Source of the DNA: Brienomyrus brachyistius
Lineage: Eukaryota > Chordata > Actinopteri > Osteoglossiformes > Mormyridae
Assembly: GCF_023856365.1 (NCBI RefSeq)
Contig: NW_026042421.1
Location: 62,001-126,000 of the forward strand
Direction of reading: 5' to 3'
Length of the DNA: 64,000 bases
Shown piece after piece: positions 25,788 through 37,689 of this stretch; position 1 is the first letter of the stretch, and every line of letters starts with the position of its first letter. The notes below the pieces were generated by a model. The model ran no database searches and was not told the DNA's origin. It worked only from the letters and a program-made list of their open reading frames with translations. The position numbers and the translations under genes are program-made.

Positions 25788-26961
25788 CTAAAATCTTAAG
25801 CCAATAAGGGCAAAGTTGTGTCGTAATGCCCACGCTCGCCTCTCCTGCTCCTGTTTCTCTCCCTCTTTTCTCCACTTTCCCCGTTGTAACACCCTCGCTT
25901 TCACTAGCTCGCGTCCTGCCTCGTCTTTCAGGCCGCTATGCTCCTTTACCTTACGCCATAAAAGTGCTCCTAATGATTGCCTATCCTCCGGTTTGTATCC
26001 TGCACATTTCACTGCAATCCCCATACGCTTCCACGCATCTGCCGTCTCTCTCTCTCGGCCCTTTTCCTGAGCTGTTTTTCCCACTGCTATTTTTAACAGC
26101 TGTATCTGTTCACACAGAGGCTTCCACCGCCCGCGCACTGGTGGACCCCAGCCCCCGTCATCCAATTCTCTATCAAATTCGTGATCCATGTTTTAGCTTA
26201 TCTGACCTACACTTCTCCTGATCCAACAACCCCTGTGCCTCAGGGGATGGATTTATCCACCCACACTTAGTACACCTCTTAGTTGTCTCTGAGTGCCCCA
26301 CTAACAAACACCACCAAAACCTAAACCCACACTCACACACAATCACCGAACCACGCAAAACAGTAAATAGTAAATGGTAAACCCACTCACACTGGAATAG
26401 TGAATAGTAAACACGCACTTACACACGCGAAATAGTAAATAGCGCTGTGTACACTTTTTGGTACCTTGGGACCCCACGTCTCGGGACTTTTTAGCCCGAT
26501 GCTTTGAGTACTCTAATCTCGGGACTTTAACCCAATACTTTGAGGACTTTCACCTCGGGACTTCAACCCGTTTTAAGGAGGATGAACCTTACTCCTCCGA
26601 CCAATTTAGCTGTTCGGGGGTCCTGAATTTCCCGGGACGCTCAATCCCAGCTGTCCTACTGCTCATCAGCAGTAGGTGGGTTGCCAAACCAAGGACACGA
26701 CAGTGGACTTAAATCCTCCGCCAATAGGTTCTACTACGGGGTCCCGTACCCTCTGTTCACAGGCCGTCAGAGCTACGCACAACAGGCCCTCGCCACAATA
26801 TTGGTCGACAGATCCTGAGACACTTCCAGCCACTTTATTTAGCAATCGCCAATATGCAGAATTCGATAAAACAGGCTCTGCTCACCTAATTGCTGGGCGC
26901 CCGTGGCTCTCTGCGTCCCCAAGACCTCGTCTCTGGTTCCAATCCAAACAACCTTCTCCTC
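25788..26961 (-). pseudogene. Provirus leader and N-terminal gag-like frame
   Basis: Behind the primer-binding site at 26962-26979 the minus strand has a leader of about 770 bp and then a 133-codon frame (26189-25788). It encodes a charged protein rich in lysine, arginine and glutamate with several tryptophans, consistent with a matrix-type N-terminus or an extended gag leader. No capsid motif is visible in it. The provirus is truncated beyond about 25.8 kb, where AT-rich sequence follows. Assignment to gag rests on position only. Confidence 0.45.
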
Positions 26962-26979
26962 ATCCCGGACGAGCCCCCA
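26962..26979 (-). promoter_or_regulatory. Retroviral primer-binding site, tRNA-Pro type
   Basis: The minus strand reads TGGGGGCTCGTCCGGGAT, the 18-nt complement of the tRNA-Pro 3' end known from gammaretroviruses. It lies 3 nt from the LTR end, as expected. Confidence 0.9.
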
Positions 26980-26982
26980 AAT

Positions 26983-27474
26983 TGTTGGAGTTAGACTCCA
27001 CCGAGTCCGTTGATGAGGAAAAGATGCATTCGTGAGGCAAAGGATGGTTGTAAGTCAGCTCTCTTTATTTGTTGTACAGATCGATCCGGGAGCCACTCTC
27101 AGATGCACAAAAGTACACACCAAGGGAAGCTCAGCTCCCTGTTGTCTGTGTCTAACTTTTATACCCCGTTTAGGGCGTCTACTGTTCTTGTTGGTATCTT
27201 TCCAGTTGACGTAACATATAACTATTGTTTGGACATTGCTGGCGTTAGTCCCCACACCCGTTCCCTTTGATCTTATCTTGTTATGTTGCAATTTAGCAGC
27301 GTCAGCGACCCCCTCCCTTGTCATGTCCCCGCAGGTCAAGCGTAAGCTTAATGTCACCACGAGCCTGTCAATGTACCTTCTGCTTTCCGGAATTTACTTA
27401 CACAACGAGGAGGGCTGGAGCCCCCCTTCTCTTCCTGCCTGTGTTCCAGTTTGTTCCCCTTTCTCAGTGTGACA
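26983..27474 (-). mobile_element. Retroviral 5' LTR (492 bp)
   Basis: On the minus strand it begins TGTCACACTG (27474 down) and ends CTCCAACA (26983), with matching TGT/ACA termini. A TATA box GGGTATAAAAG lies near 27155 and an AATAAA signal near 27063, in the correct order U3-R-U5. The primer-binding site follows. No 3' LTR was found in the window, so the target duplication cannot be tested. Confidence 0.82.
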
Positions 27475-30000
27475 AAGTTTAGCACGCAACCTAGCCCCCC
27501 TTCATTCGCCATTTATATTTTCCGCCGGGCACCCGAAATGCTGCCACACAAAAGATTTAAAAGTGTCTGGGGTATCTACTATAGTAATTTAGTCAGATGC
27601 CAACATATTCACAGCAGCTAATTTGCAGCGCATTCGTGAAACCGCTTTTCGCTCCAACGAGAAACTCATGTTGTAATATCGCGAGATCTCGTGACACGCG
27701 TTTCACTCCCACTTCTTAGTAACAGTCATGATTTGATAAAGTGACAACCTGCGTAATAATTGGTAATACATAGAGTTTGCTATTGTTCAGGCTAGCAGAC
27801 TGTTATGGCTTGAGGTTAATGGTGCCTGTTACTTGTGAATTTTCACATTTGCAGGGATCTTCTGCCTCGTGAACGTGAAACGGATAATTATGCTAAAAGA
27901 AGAAAAAAGCAGAACTGCAATGTGTGTAAGGCTGGTGCTGATTTTTCAGTCTGAACACAGTAAAATTTATACAAATTACCTGTATTCAAACTTGTATTCT
28001 TTATATAGTTTGGTTAATTACTATTTAAAAGTTTTATCTGCGCTCCATTGTATAACTTGTACTGGAGATTTGTATGTACTTTTTGATTGGAAATGGTTAG
28101 TTGTATATACATTGAATATTTTTATGATTAATTTCTTTGTTTATTTAATTTGGCAACAGATTTGCACTTTTAGAAGTATTGCTGTTCATTTTTGTGAAAG
28201 TTGTTACTAAAAAAAACAAAAGAAGCAGACTTGTGTAAATCCTATATTGGCCGTGTATTCTTCCTGTAGCGTAGTGACAGCTTTTTGTACGGAAGCCGTG
28301 AACGGCTGTGCTTGCAAATATATTTTCTTCTGAATAATTAGAAGGATAAGCATATTTTGTCGCCGCCGCGAGATAGTCATGCCATACACAGCTCTGCTCG
28401 TTTTTGTACTGTTACTGTGTTACTTAATTTGCGCATCCATGAATTTAACGTTGACATTAAGTCAACATTGACATTGACAACGTTGACATTAAGTGTTGCA
28501 CCTATCTAGTGTTTTACTGTGAAGGGCATGTTATATCTCGTCTCTAAGTCGCACTATGGTCCAGGGGAATGCTATGTCATATCAGAACATGTGTCGATTA
28601 TGTGGCAATATAAATATTTTATATTACTGTCAGTTTTAGTTTCAGAAATCCATCATTTGAGAAAAAAGGCCAGTCACGACAAATATATATGGAATATAAC
28701 AACAGAGTTTAGGCAGCTGTATTTGTTTAAGTGTAAAGATGCACATAGAAACATGCATGAGCTCATCTGAGAATAAACTGAATGCAATGAAGATTTGTGA
28801 CTCCTGCTGGAAAATGCGAATAGTGGCAGGGTCTTCAAGTAGTACATTTGTCTGAGAGTCAATTAATATTAGGAAAGGCACAGTTTTTTTTCAATGGCGC
28901 TAATTATCAAGAAGGAAATGGAGTACCCCAGCACCTGGTTTACGGGCACTGGAAGCTCCAGTATCAGTCAGACTTTCATGTAAGTATATGTGTGTTTAAT
29001 GACTTAGCAGTTGGTTAAAAAGTAGACTTGTGCATGTTTCATCTTTACCAGGGGCAGAGGGGAAACTCAATAAATAGCCTTCTCTCACACTTCCAGACCT
29101 GCAGAACTGAGCATGTCCCCTGGTTTTGTGCATATGTCTGTAGGCTTTGAGTTTTTCCTATGGGGGCTTCAATTTCCTCCCAGAGTACAAATACGTGCAG
29201 ATCAGTTGCATTGGGGAGTCCATACTGTGATGCTGAGTGGGTGTAGGAGGAGATTGAGAGATGAAACTCCGGATGATTTACTCCCTCGGCTAACTAACCA
29301 GAACAGGATCGTACCAATACCAAAATGATAAGTTTATAAATGTTTTTCACTACCCTGATTCATTCAGTTATTTATGTTTGTTAATTCCACCTCCCAAGCA
29401 AATACATAAATAAACAAACAAACAAATATTCAGGGGGAATGTGTCATAGGTGATAGAATCAGTGGATGAATCTAAAGAAAAAAAGTTATGATTTCTTTCT
29501 CTCCAAAACACAATGCAAAAAACTCTTAAGTTAGGTAAGACATTGAAATTTTATGACAGTAGCATGATGCAGAGGAACAACAGAAGGAAAAATCTAACTA
29601 AACCTGAGTCAACTAGGACTAATTACACTAAATTAAGTGGAACACACAAAATACCTAAAACCACTTAATAAACAAGCAAGAAATATTACATTTGATTAAC
29701 TATACTGATGCCTGAGGGAAGTTCTTGTGCTTAATGCAGCAAGTATGTACAGCTGCAGAGACACTCTACACATAGTGCAAATAAATTAAAAAGTATACAG
29801 TACACACACTGATTCCTGAAAAATCAAAATACCATGGAATACTAATGAAATACTTATCAGGATGATGATGACGATGATGATGATAATAATAGAAATAATA
29901 ATGAATTAGTTTAGGGTATTATGCAATTGACATGTACAATTAAAAAAGAAATTGCACCAGACATTTCCTGTGGCAAAGAAGGGTTGCTTTGTGCCACGTT
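27475..30000. other. No gene recognised
   Basis: AT-rich sequence with short frames only, such as 27869-28210 and 28519-28770, which are hydrophobic and AT-biased with no motif. GAT/AAT microsatellite at 29861-29905. Confidence 0.5.
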
Positions 30001-30002
30001 AC

Positions 30003-30220
30003 TCAAGTCAATTCACTTTATTTTGTATAGTGCATTTTCACAGCCTTACATAGTCTCAAAGCACTTTACTTTGTCCCTGCCCAATTGTCCCAGTGAGCAA
30101 TATCAAGCCTGAAAAATTATAAAGCCACATTGGCAAGGATAAACTCAGTCATAGTAAGAAACCTTTGGAGGAACCAGAGTGAAAGGGGGAGCCCATCCTC
30201 CACAGGGCAGAAGTCAGGAT
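30003..30220 (+). mobile_element. Common fish interspersed repeat (CAATTCACTTTATTTTGTATAG type)
   Basis: It starts AGTCAATTCACTTTATTTTG and ends with the GAAAGGGGGAGCCCATCCTCC block. The end block recurs at about 37690-37755. Confidence 0.55.
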
Positions 30221-30294
30221 AACAAAGTCCTGATCTATATGGTTCAATTAGTTAAGTCCGGATGTAAATACAGAATAACTGGCAGCAGGGCACA

Positions 30295-30400
30295 CAGGAA
30301 AGACGTCACAGGCAGGAGGGCAGGCAGGAGGGTGGCACAGGCAGGACGTAATGGGCAGGAGGGCGGGCAGGCAGGGCAGCACAGGCAGAAGGGCTGGCGG
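30295..30400 (+). repeat. GGCAGGAGGGC minisatellite-like tract
   Basis: It consists of imperfect repeats of about 10-15 bp based on GGCAGGAGGG. Confidence 0.7.
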
Positions 30401-30596
30401 GTAGCCAGAACTGTTTTGCCACTGCAGTCTGTTTTACAGTTTCATCTGCATTTGTTCCCACAAGGAATAACAACAGCTAATTTATGAACATGCTGCTTTT
30501 CAGAAAAGAAGTTTAATTTCTAGGAACATGACCAGTGCAAACATTTAGTGTTGACGGTTCTTTGTAAAATGGATGTTCTGTACTTTTATTGATCTG

Positions 30597-30640
30597 TCCG
30601 TCCATCCATCCATCCATCCATCCATCCATCCATCCATTTT
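30597..30640. repeat. CCAT tetranucleotide microsatellite
   Basis: It has about ten CCAT units, likely the inverted tail of a lost SINE family A copy. Confidence 0.9.
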
Positions 30641-30713
30641 CTAACTACTTCTGATGAAGTTCCGGGTTATGAGGTATCCTGAAGCCCAGGCAATATGGGA
30701 CACACACACACAC

Positions 30714-30980
30714 ATAGGGTATACCTATCTTTATGGGGCCCGCTCATTCACTTCTATGGGATAAATGCTAACGCTAACTATGACAAGCTTAACCCCCACC
30801 CTGCCCTAACCATAACCATAAGTAACCCAGCAAAATACAAGAGGTTTTGCATTTTTAGTTTTTCCATAGCAGTCACAGATTTTTATAAAATAGAGTTTTC
30901 CTGGTTTTCGGTTTCGTGGTCCCCATAAGGGAAAAAAAACAGGTATTTATCACGTTATGGGGTAGGATAGGTATACCCGC
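30714..30980. mobile_element. MITE-like inverted-repeat element between CA repeats
   Basis: It has termini GGGTATACCTATC (about 30717) and GATAGGTATACCC (about 30968), perfect inverted repeats of 13 bp, with CA repeats on both outer sides (30702-30713 and 30984-31010). The interior carries CTAACGCTAAC and CCTAACCATAACC, which are telomere-like but degenerate. No coding capacity. Confidence 0.65.
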
Positions 30981-31376
30981 TCGCACACACACACACACAC
31001 ACACACACATGCACACAAATGGATAGATCAACACAGTTACTATGGATGTCGATCCTGCAATAATGAGACAGAACTATCATACTTAATAGGATCATATCCC
31101 TAGTTCTACATATGCATAATTATATTTTAAAAAGATCCCACGCACCCAGCACATGAGATGTTTGAACTTCTGCTCTCTGGTAAACGTTACCGCAGTATGC
31201 ATTGCAAAAAAACAGATTTAATAAGACCTTCTACCCCAAAGCCATCAGAATACTAAATGCTAATGAACATAAGTTTATGTGAAACCCTACTCTCTCTTCC
31301 TCTCTGTGCACTTTATTACCACAACTGGTATTAAGTTTACTTTTTATTTATACAGTATAGTGCAATAATATAATCA

Positions 31377-31522
31377 CGAATGGTGTGTGAGTGTGCCCTG
31401 TGATGGGCTGGCCCCCCATCCTGGGTTGTTCCCTGCCTCGTGCCCATTCCACATTCCGGGATAGGCTCCGGACCACCCGCGACCCAGTAGGATAAGCAGT
31501 TTGGAAAATGGATGGATGGATA
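31377..31522 (+). mobile_element. SINE family A, 3' half
   Basis: It spans GAATGGTGTGTGAGTGTGCC to the GGATGGATGG tail. The head is absent. Confidence 0.78.
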
Positions 31523-31735
31523 TAACTAACATAAGACAGACATTACACCTAACAAACAATAAACACGAAATAAAGGAGTGGACACAAAAAAAATGTAATG
31601 CAATGACCAGATTTAACACCTGGATTATGTCCCCCCTTAGTCTCCTTTGCTCGAGGCTAAACAGATTCAGCTCAGCTAACCTCTCCTCATTAGACATTCC
31701 TCTAAGACCAGGAATCATTCTCCCAGCTAAGCAAG
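31521..31735 (-). repeat. Internally deleted duplicate of 34237-34730
   Basis: 31521-31607 matches 34237-34345 and 31608-31735 matches 34623-34730. About 280 bp between these blocks is missing here. The second block encodes the CR1 segment MIPGLRGMSNEERLAEL on the minus strand. Confidence 0.78.
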
Positions 31736-31739
31736 CCTG

Positions 31740-32475
31740 AGTCCGGCTTCCACTCCCCCGATTCCCAGCAATGTTAACTTGGAAGGGCGTGTTCTGTATG
31801 CACAACTGAGACAACCCAGGTGGAGCTCAGCTTATCGGCTGGCAAAATTGCCTTCAGGTATCACCCACCCTAGTGAGAGTCCAAGCTAGGGCTGTTCTCA
31901 GAACTCACCCTAAACGAGGTCCTGCTCAAAAGTTGTAATGACCGCCTGAGGTACCTGTGAGCCTTGCCCGTAATGAGTCAGTGGGTGTAGCCGAGCTGAC
32001 ACGCTTTTGGGCGTCCAATTGCTGAGAACTCCCCTTCGGTTTTGACAAACTGTACGATCGCAAGCAGTGACAGCAGAGCCACAGACAAGCTCAACCAGCA
32101 GAGAGCGAATGGTAAGCACCCAACACCCGAAGGGCTCAACTGATCACATCCAAACGACTTCCTGATGGGATTGTGTACGTAACTGGTTTACTGTTGTTAA
32201 TAGTGGTTGAACTTCTATGCAAGTCCCCTTGTTGGGGGAGAGGGAATGAATGAAAGCATAAGGTGAAATAAAACCTAAAATAAATCAAAAAGGTTAAACA
32301 GAAATCAAACCAAATGAATTGTGTTTCTTCTTCAATTGTAAACATAAATTAGTTATGCAACAATAACCTAATTGGATGTTAATGTATTGTGATCAAATTG
32401 ATTTAGTCCATGAAGTTAATTCCTGCTTTCAGGCAAGAACGTGTGTGTCCAATTATGCGTGTTGTATCACCGCAG
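31740..32475. other. No gene recognised
   Basis: Mixed unique-looking sequence with only short frames. Confidence 0.45.
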
Positions 32476-32520
32476 TTGACCACCAGAGACCCAACTCAGA
32501 TGTTGTTAACCTACTATGGC

Positions 32521-33178
32521 GGACCACTAGAGGTGCAATTTCAATGGAGTGGCACTGCTATGGCTTGCCACTAGAAGCGCAATTTCAAAATGGAGTGGTA
32601 GTTCTATGCCTGACCATCAGGGGAGCAATATCGAAATGGGGTCGTAGTTCTATGCCTGACCACTGGAGGCGCGATTTCGAAATGGAGTGGTAGTTCTATG
32701 CCTGACCACTAGAGGCGCAATTTCGAACTGGAGTGGTAGTTCTATGCCTGACCACTAGGGGCGCAATATCGAAATGGAGTGGTAGTTCTATGCCTGACCA
32801 CCGGGGGCGCAATATCGAAATGGAGTGGTAGTTCTATGCCTGACCACTAGAGGCGCGATTTCGAAATGGAGTGTTAGTTCTATGCCTGACCACTAGAGGC
32901 GCAATTTCGAAATGGAGTGGTAGTTCTATGCCTGACCACCGGGGGCGCAATATCGAAATGGAGTGGTAGTTCTATGCCTGACCACCGGGGGCGCAATATC
33001 GAAATGGAGTGGTAGTTCTATGCCTGACCACCGGGGGCGCAATATTGAAATGGAGTGGTAGTTCTATGCCTGACCACCGGGGGCGCAATATCGAAATGGA
33101 GTGGTAGTTCTATGCCTGGCCACTGGAGGCGCAATTTCGAAATGGAGTGGAAGTTCTATGCCTGACCACTAGAGGTAA
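32521..33178 (+). repeat. 46-bp minisatellite, 14 units plus a partial one
   Basis: Units start at 32521 and recur about every 46 bp to 33164. Each has GACCAC, a G-rich GGGCGCAAT core and GGTAGTTCTATGCCT. Two subtypes are interspersed: CCACTAGAGGCGCAATTTCG and CCACCGGGGGCGCAATATCG. The early units are more diverged. A more distant relative may start at about 32476. Confidence 0.95.
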
Positions 33179-33179
33179 C

Positions 33180-34236
33180 CAAACGGTTGCCGACGCAAGA
33201 TGAGTGACACACACATTTAATGCATGCGCATGCCGCTTGCGGCCTTCTTCTGTGCCTTGCACAGTATAAACCCCCTTAAAACAATTACTGAAGCGAGACG
33301 GCGCTCGCGTTACGGCGACGGATTTAAATTGTGAGTGCACTATAATTTGTCGCAAATGGTGCTTAACCACGGTGGGTCTCAAGCACAGGAGACTCCCAAT
33401 TTCTAAATGACACACTCACAGCGCAAAGTTGTGTTAAACTTGCTTTGTCTACAGCAGGCACACACATACGAGTATGATCCTGATAGGTAACTAAGCTATC
33501 GGTCTTATGTCCAAGCGCAACATAATTTAGGTTAGAACCTCGTAACAAGTATTCCCGTTTGCTAATAGAGAGATCTCTCCCAGGATATATAGAAACGGAG
33601 AAACTCCGAATCGAACCTGGAAACAAAGCGCTACATCTGAGAATTTCGTCAGACATATGGTTAAGGTTCACTGCAGTTTAATACGAAAGAACTACAATGA
33701 AATAACCGAAAATAAAACAAAATAATATAACTACTAATAATAGAAATAAAAATAACTATAATAAGCCCTTATGATCCCGCTTAAATGCCTTCAGATTGCC
33801 ATGAGTGCGACTTTGGCAACCAGTTCACAGTAGCGCTTCTTCACTGCACGTTCGGTCATAAAAAATTTAAATTGTGTGCTCAGAATAAGTTTAAACCTTC
33901 TGCCTTGTGATTATTAACCAATTGTTATGCCGAATGGTCGGCTCCTCCAAACTCAATTGCGAAACACTGTGAGTCTGTTAATGTGTGACTTAAATGGAAC
34001 TCATTAATAACCAGTATCGCGTAATAACCTGGGTTAGAATAGAAGGCTCATACAACAAGCTGCGTCACCAGGTAATGTAAACGATCGGTAGCGAAGCTCC
34101 CCTCACGGCCAACGAGAGAGAGTCTCGCGATATTTCAGGCGAATTTGAGGTTTCAGAGCGTAGATCGCACAGGCAGGGATTCTTGTGAGCACTCAATGAA
34201 CAGAGGCTGAAGTTGTGTAAAAGACATGCATTTATT
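33180..34236. other. No gene recognised
   Basis: The sequence is unlike the flanks. A 102-codon minus frame at 33363-33671 shows no domain. It may be part of an old retroelement. Confidence 0.4.
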
Positions 34237-34372
34237 CCTATAACTAACATAAGACAGACATTACACCTAACAAACAATAAACACGAAATAACGGAGTGGA
34301 CACAAACAATGTAATCATGAAAATGCAATGACCAGATTTAAAATGAGTAACCTTAAAAGGGAAAATACTGTT

Positions 34373-34880
34373 CTGCAATGCAAGCAATTTTGCAAAAAAT
34401 CTTATCTAGCTCTGATTTAAAAGAACCCAGGGTTTTAGCTTGTGTTACAATAACAGGAAGACTATTCCATACTCTAACTACACGCTGTGTACAGAAATGC
34501 TTCATCAAATTCGTTTTAAAATGTTCTCCAGCTAATTTCCACTTATGGCCACGAGTTCTGGTATTTAAACTAACATTGAAATAGTCATTTGGCTGAAAAG
34601 CATCCAGACCTGTTAGAATCTTAAACACCTGGATTATGTCCCCCCTTAGTCTCCTTTGCTCGAGGCTAAACAGATTCAGCTCAGCTAACCTCTCCTCATT
34701 AGACATTCCTCTAAGACCAGGAATCATTCTCGTTGCCCTACGTTGCACCTTTTCCAAGGCAGCAATGTCCTTCTTAAGGTATGGTAACCAAACCCGCACA
34801 CAATATTCTAGGTGGGGTCTTACCAAGGAATTATGTTATCGTAGCATCACTTGCCTTGTCTTAAACTCCACACACCTAGA
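34373..34880 (-). mobile_element. CR1-like LINE, second 3' ORF2 fragment
   Basis: The minus frame 34353-34826 repeats the blocks of the copy at 7084-7788 (RPHLEYCVRVW, VQRRATRMIPGLRG, RVVRVWNSLP) with scattered changes. It lacks the tail found at 7006 and is joined upstream to a different LINE. Confidence 0.85.
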
Positions 34881-35255
34881 GATGCAATGTGCCTTCTCGC
34901 GTGGTGTTCCTGCAGAGGGAGTCTGTGAGTGCTGGAGATTGGGGGAGGGGGCAGTGTGGCTATGTCTGCTCTGTGTTCCTCCAGACGAGCAAAGAAGCTG
35001 TTTAGCTCCTTTGCTAAAAGGGCGTTGCTGTTAACAGTGACGGTGTTGTTGCCTTTGAAGTTTGTAATGTGTTGTATTCCCTGCCACACCCACTGTGGGT
35101 TGTTGTATGTGAAGTAGACCTCTATTTTCTGTTTCTCTGCCTGCCTGGCAACCTTGATGCCCCTATTCAGGTTAGCTCTGGCTGCACTCTGTGTTCTTGA
35201 CTGCGCTGTCTTGTCCTGTAGTATTGTATTGTTGCTCTTGTGTTTATCTTGCACT
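34880..35255 (-). mobile_element. LINE fragment, linker between endonuclease and RT
   Basis: The minus frame 34847-35254 contains WQGIQHITNFKG and LNSFFARLEEH, blocks typical of the region upstream of reverse transcriptase in fish Jockey/L2-type LINEs. It is probably the same family as 19.6-21.4 kb. Confidence 0.7.
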
Positions 35256-35430
35256 TTCTCCCTCTGTTTGTGCTCCTTTCACTCTGTATAGTTCTATCTT
35301 GCCCGCACTTGTGTCATCTTGTGTTGTTTCTGTTTTTCTTCTTTGTCTTGCACCGTGGTCCAGGAGGAACAATGTTTCCTTTCACTGTGTACTGTGTATA
35401 TTGCTGAAATAACAATAAACCCACTTGACC
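35256..35430 (+). mobile_element. LINE 3' UTR fragment with tail
   Basis: The plus strand reads CTGTGTACTGTGTATATTGC, an AATAAA-like ACAATAAACCC and the tail start CACTTGACC. This matches the inverted 3' end near 19590. It lies about 150 bp before the chemerin-like start codon. Confidence 0.6.
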
Positions 35431-35578
35431 ACCTGCCTCGATTCATCCTGAAGAGTTTTCCAATGTTGTTCAAAGGTCTGTTTGTTTCGGGTGAAGGACA
35501 CGCCCCTGGACGTGCTGGATAAGGGGACCACAGATCAGTGTCCTCAGTCCTGCTTCTCCCTTCAAAGCTGAGAGGAAG

Positions 35579-37571
35579 ATGACCCGCCTGCTGGTTCTGG
35601 TTTTGGCTTATGGAGCTCTGCTTATCTCCACAGAGGCCCAGCAAGATTACCACAGTCTCCCTGCACTCTACAAGACGGCCATTAAACTCGCAGTCGAAAA
35701 TGCTCATCAAGGAACCCGTCAGCACATGAATTTCTATAACATCCAGGGCCGTCCGAAGGTAACTGCTGAGAAAGTGTTTACAAAAGTGTGAAACTTTCAT
35801 CATCTGCAAGCTGAACTAATGAGAATCACATTGATTTTGATGTTTTAATTTCAATGCATATGATGCTTAATGTCTCTTCACAATGAAAGTGATGGTTGTA
35901 TATCTCAGCCCTGGTCAATTTTACCTTCTCACAGTTTCTCTCTGAATCTGCTGCAGTCAAGTCTGTGACAGTTTGCCATTTTTTGGGTGATTATTGTTTG
36001 TTATATTGCCTTTAAAACAGTTGTAGGCAATTTTGTATATAACGTGTTTATGTGATTTAGATCAGCAGTGAATACATTGACATTGAGATTCTCTTGAGAG
36101 CAACAAAATGTCCAAAGTCAACTGCAACAGACCATCGGGCTGACTGTATTTTCATGGACAAGAGGGTAAGTAAAGAGTCACTGTGACTGTGAGCATTGGA
36201 CATATCAGTTAGCAAATTAATTTAGGTTCATGTTAACTTTTTTGATGCCCTGCGGAGGAAAGTTAGCCAACAATAAAGTAACAAATAGATAGGTGGCCTC
36301 AAACAGCCAGTTCCATCACCTTATTCTCAAATTTTAGTAGGTTTACAGGCTTAAAGGCTGGATTACCAGGCAGTTGAAATCAGCCTTAAATGGCAGTGTG
36401 GTGTTTTGTGGTGAAAGGGCAATTAAATCTGGTCAGAGCAGGGTAGATGCGCAGTGTGAATTACCCTTTAAATTTACCTATTTAAATAGTGAACTACAGG
36501 ACCACTTAGCTTGATCGGAGGACAGTATTTTAATACAGAGCAGTGTTCAGTTAAACGGGATTTGTTGTTCATACTTTTAGATGAACTTGCTTTGTATAAT
36601 ATAGCCTTAAGGTGACCCTGCTTTGGAAGCTCTTTCCTCTAAAATTGTTCTGTGTCATTAAACCCTGCAGTCCAGCAGCTCTGCCTTAAATCTTTAGATA
36701 TATCTTTACTACACCTTCTCTCACTGTATTTATTGCCCACCACTCTTTAAATACTGTTTTTGTGTGTCTGTGTGTTTTTGCAGCCATTCATTAACTGTAG
36801 AGTTTGCAGCAGACGGTCTGGTAATAATCTTACACATCCATCAATTGACTGTGTACCAAACAAGAAAGTGGATGAAGTAAGTGTAGAGAGTCTTAGCATT
36901 ATGGAAATGTAACAGGTGTGTGAATTGTGTCTAAACATGTGGTTAAACTTTGATTGTGTTTGTACATGCAAAAATTTGATCAGAGTACTGTTTATTAATG
37001 ACAAGGTTACTTTTAATCTGAACAACAGTGGCAGCACCAGGGAAAAGCTTGGGGGGGGGGCTCTAGCTCCTCCTCCAATGACCATAGTACCCCCACAGCA
37101 CCCCCAAAATATTGGTTTCATTTTTTCTTTAACTATCTGTAAAATCTGTATATTGTGTAAGACATTTTTGCGGTTTTTATAGCATACTTGTAGTGTATTT
37201 TTTCTTCAAAGTACACATAGAGGCTCTGTGAGCTAGACGTTAGAATTTCATATTTTATCATATTTTATCCATGCTGTAGCTTATCGTGCTGTGTGCTTCT
37301 ATACAGCATCTACATAAGCTGAAAAGCTAAAGCACCCGCTCTAAATAATCTCACTCCCCTATAGCACCTGTAGCATTAAGTCACTGGCGCTGCCACTGCT
37401 GAATAAACGACTCCAATCTGACTAAACCGCTTAACTTTTCCTCCCCATGTTACATTTCAGGACAAACGACGTAATATGTGTCCTTCTGATAAACCTCCTC
37501 TCAGATCTAAAACTGCCTTGGCTTCCAAGGACACTAAAGAAGCTGAAGGAGACTGTCTGGGCTGTTTCTGA
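35579..37571 (+). CDS. rarres2: Chemerin-like secreted protein (RARRES2 family), four exons
   Basis: Exons in frame: 35579-35758, 36061-36165, 36784-36876 and 37461-37571; all introns are phase 0 with GT-AG ends. The product is 162 residues (human chemerin is 163). Residues 1-20 form a signal peptide (MTRLLVLVLAYGALLISTEA). The mature part starts with an alpha-helical stretch as in the cystatin fold. Cysteine spacing C-x11-C-x10-C-x2-C-x14-C closely follows chemerin (C-x9-C-x10-C-x2-C-x15-C). Chemerin is a secreted chemoattractant and adipokine acting on CMKLR1 after proteolytic trimming of its C-terminus. Three extra cysteines lie in the last exon, and the end (GDCLGCF) does not resemble the chemerin activation peptide. 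A more general cystatin-like secreted protein is the alternative. LINE sequence abuts the 5' side. Confidence 0.72.
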
Positions 37572-37689
37572 TGGCTGATGGTCCTGCAATGTGGACCAGA
37601 GGAGGAAACTGGAAGGGAAAATGCTTTGCTTTATATCATGCCCACCCAAAGCCCCCAGTGAGTAAGCCATAGGCGCCGATAGCATGGAA

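Noticed and set aside
35294..35809. 171-codon minus frame over the chemerin-like first exon
   Set aside because: The plus strand has a signal peptide, good splice sites and family similarity; the minus frame is its shadow.
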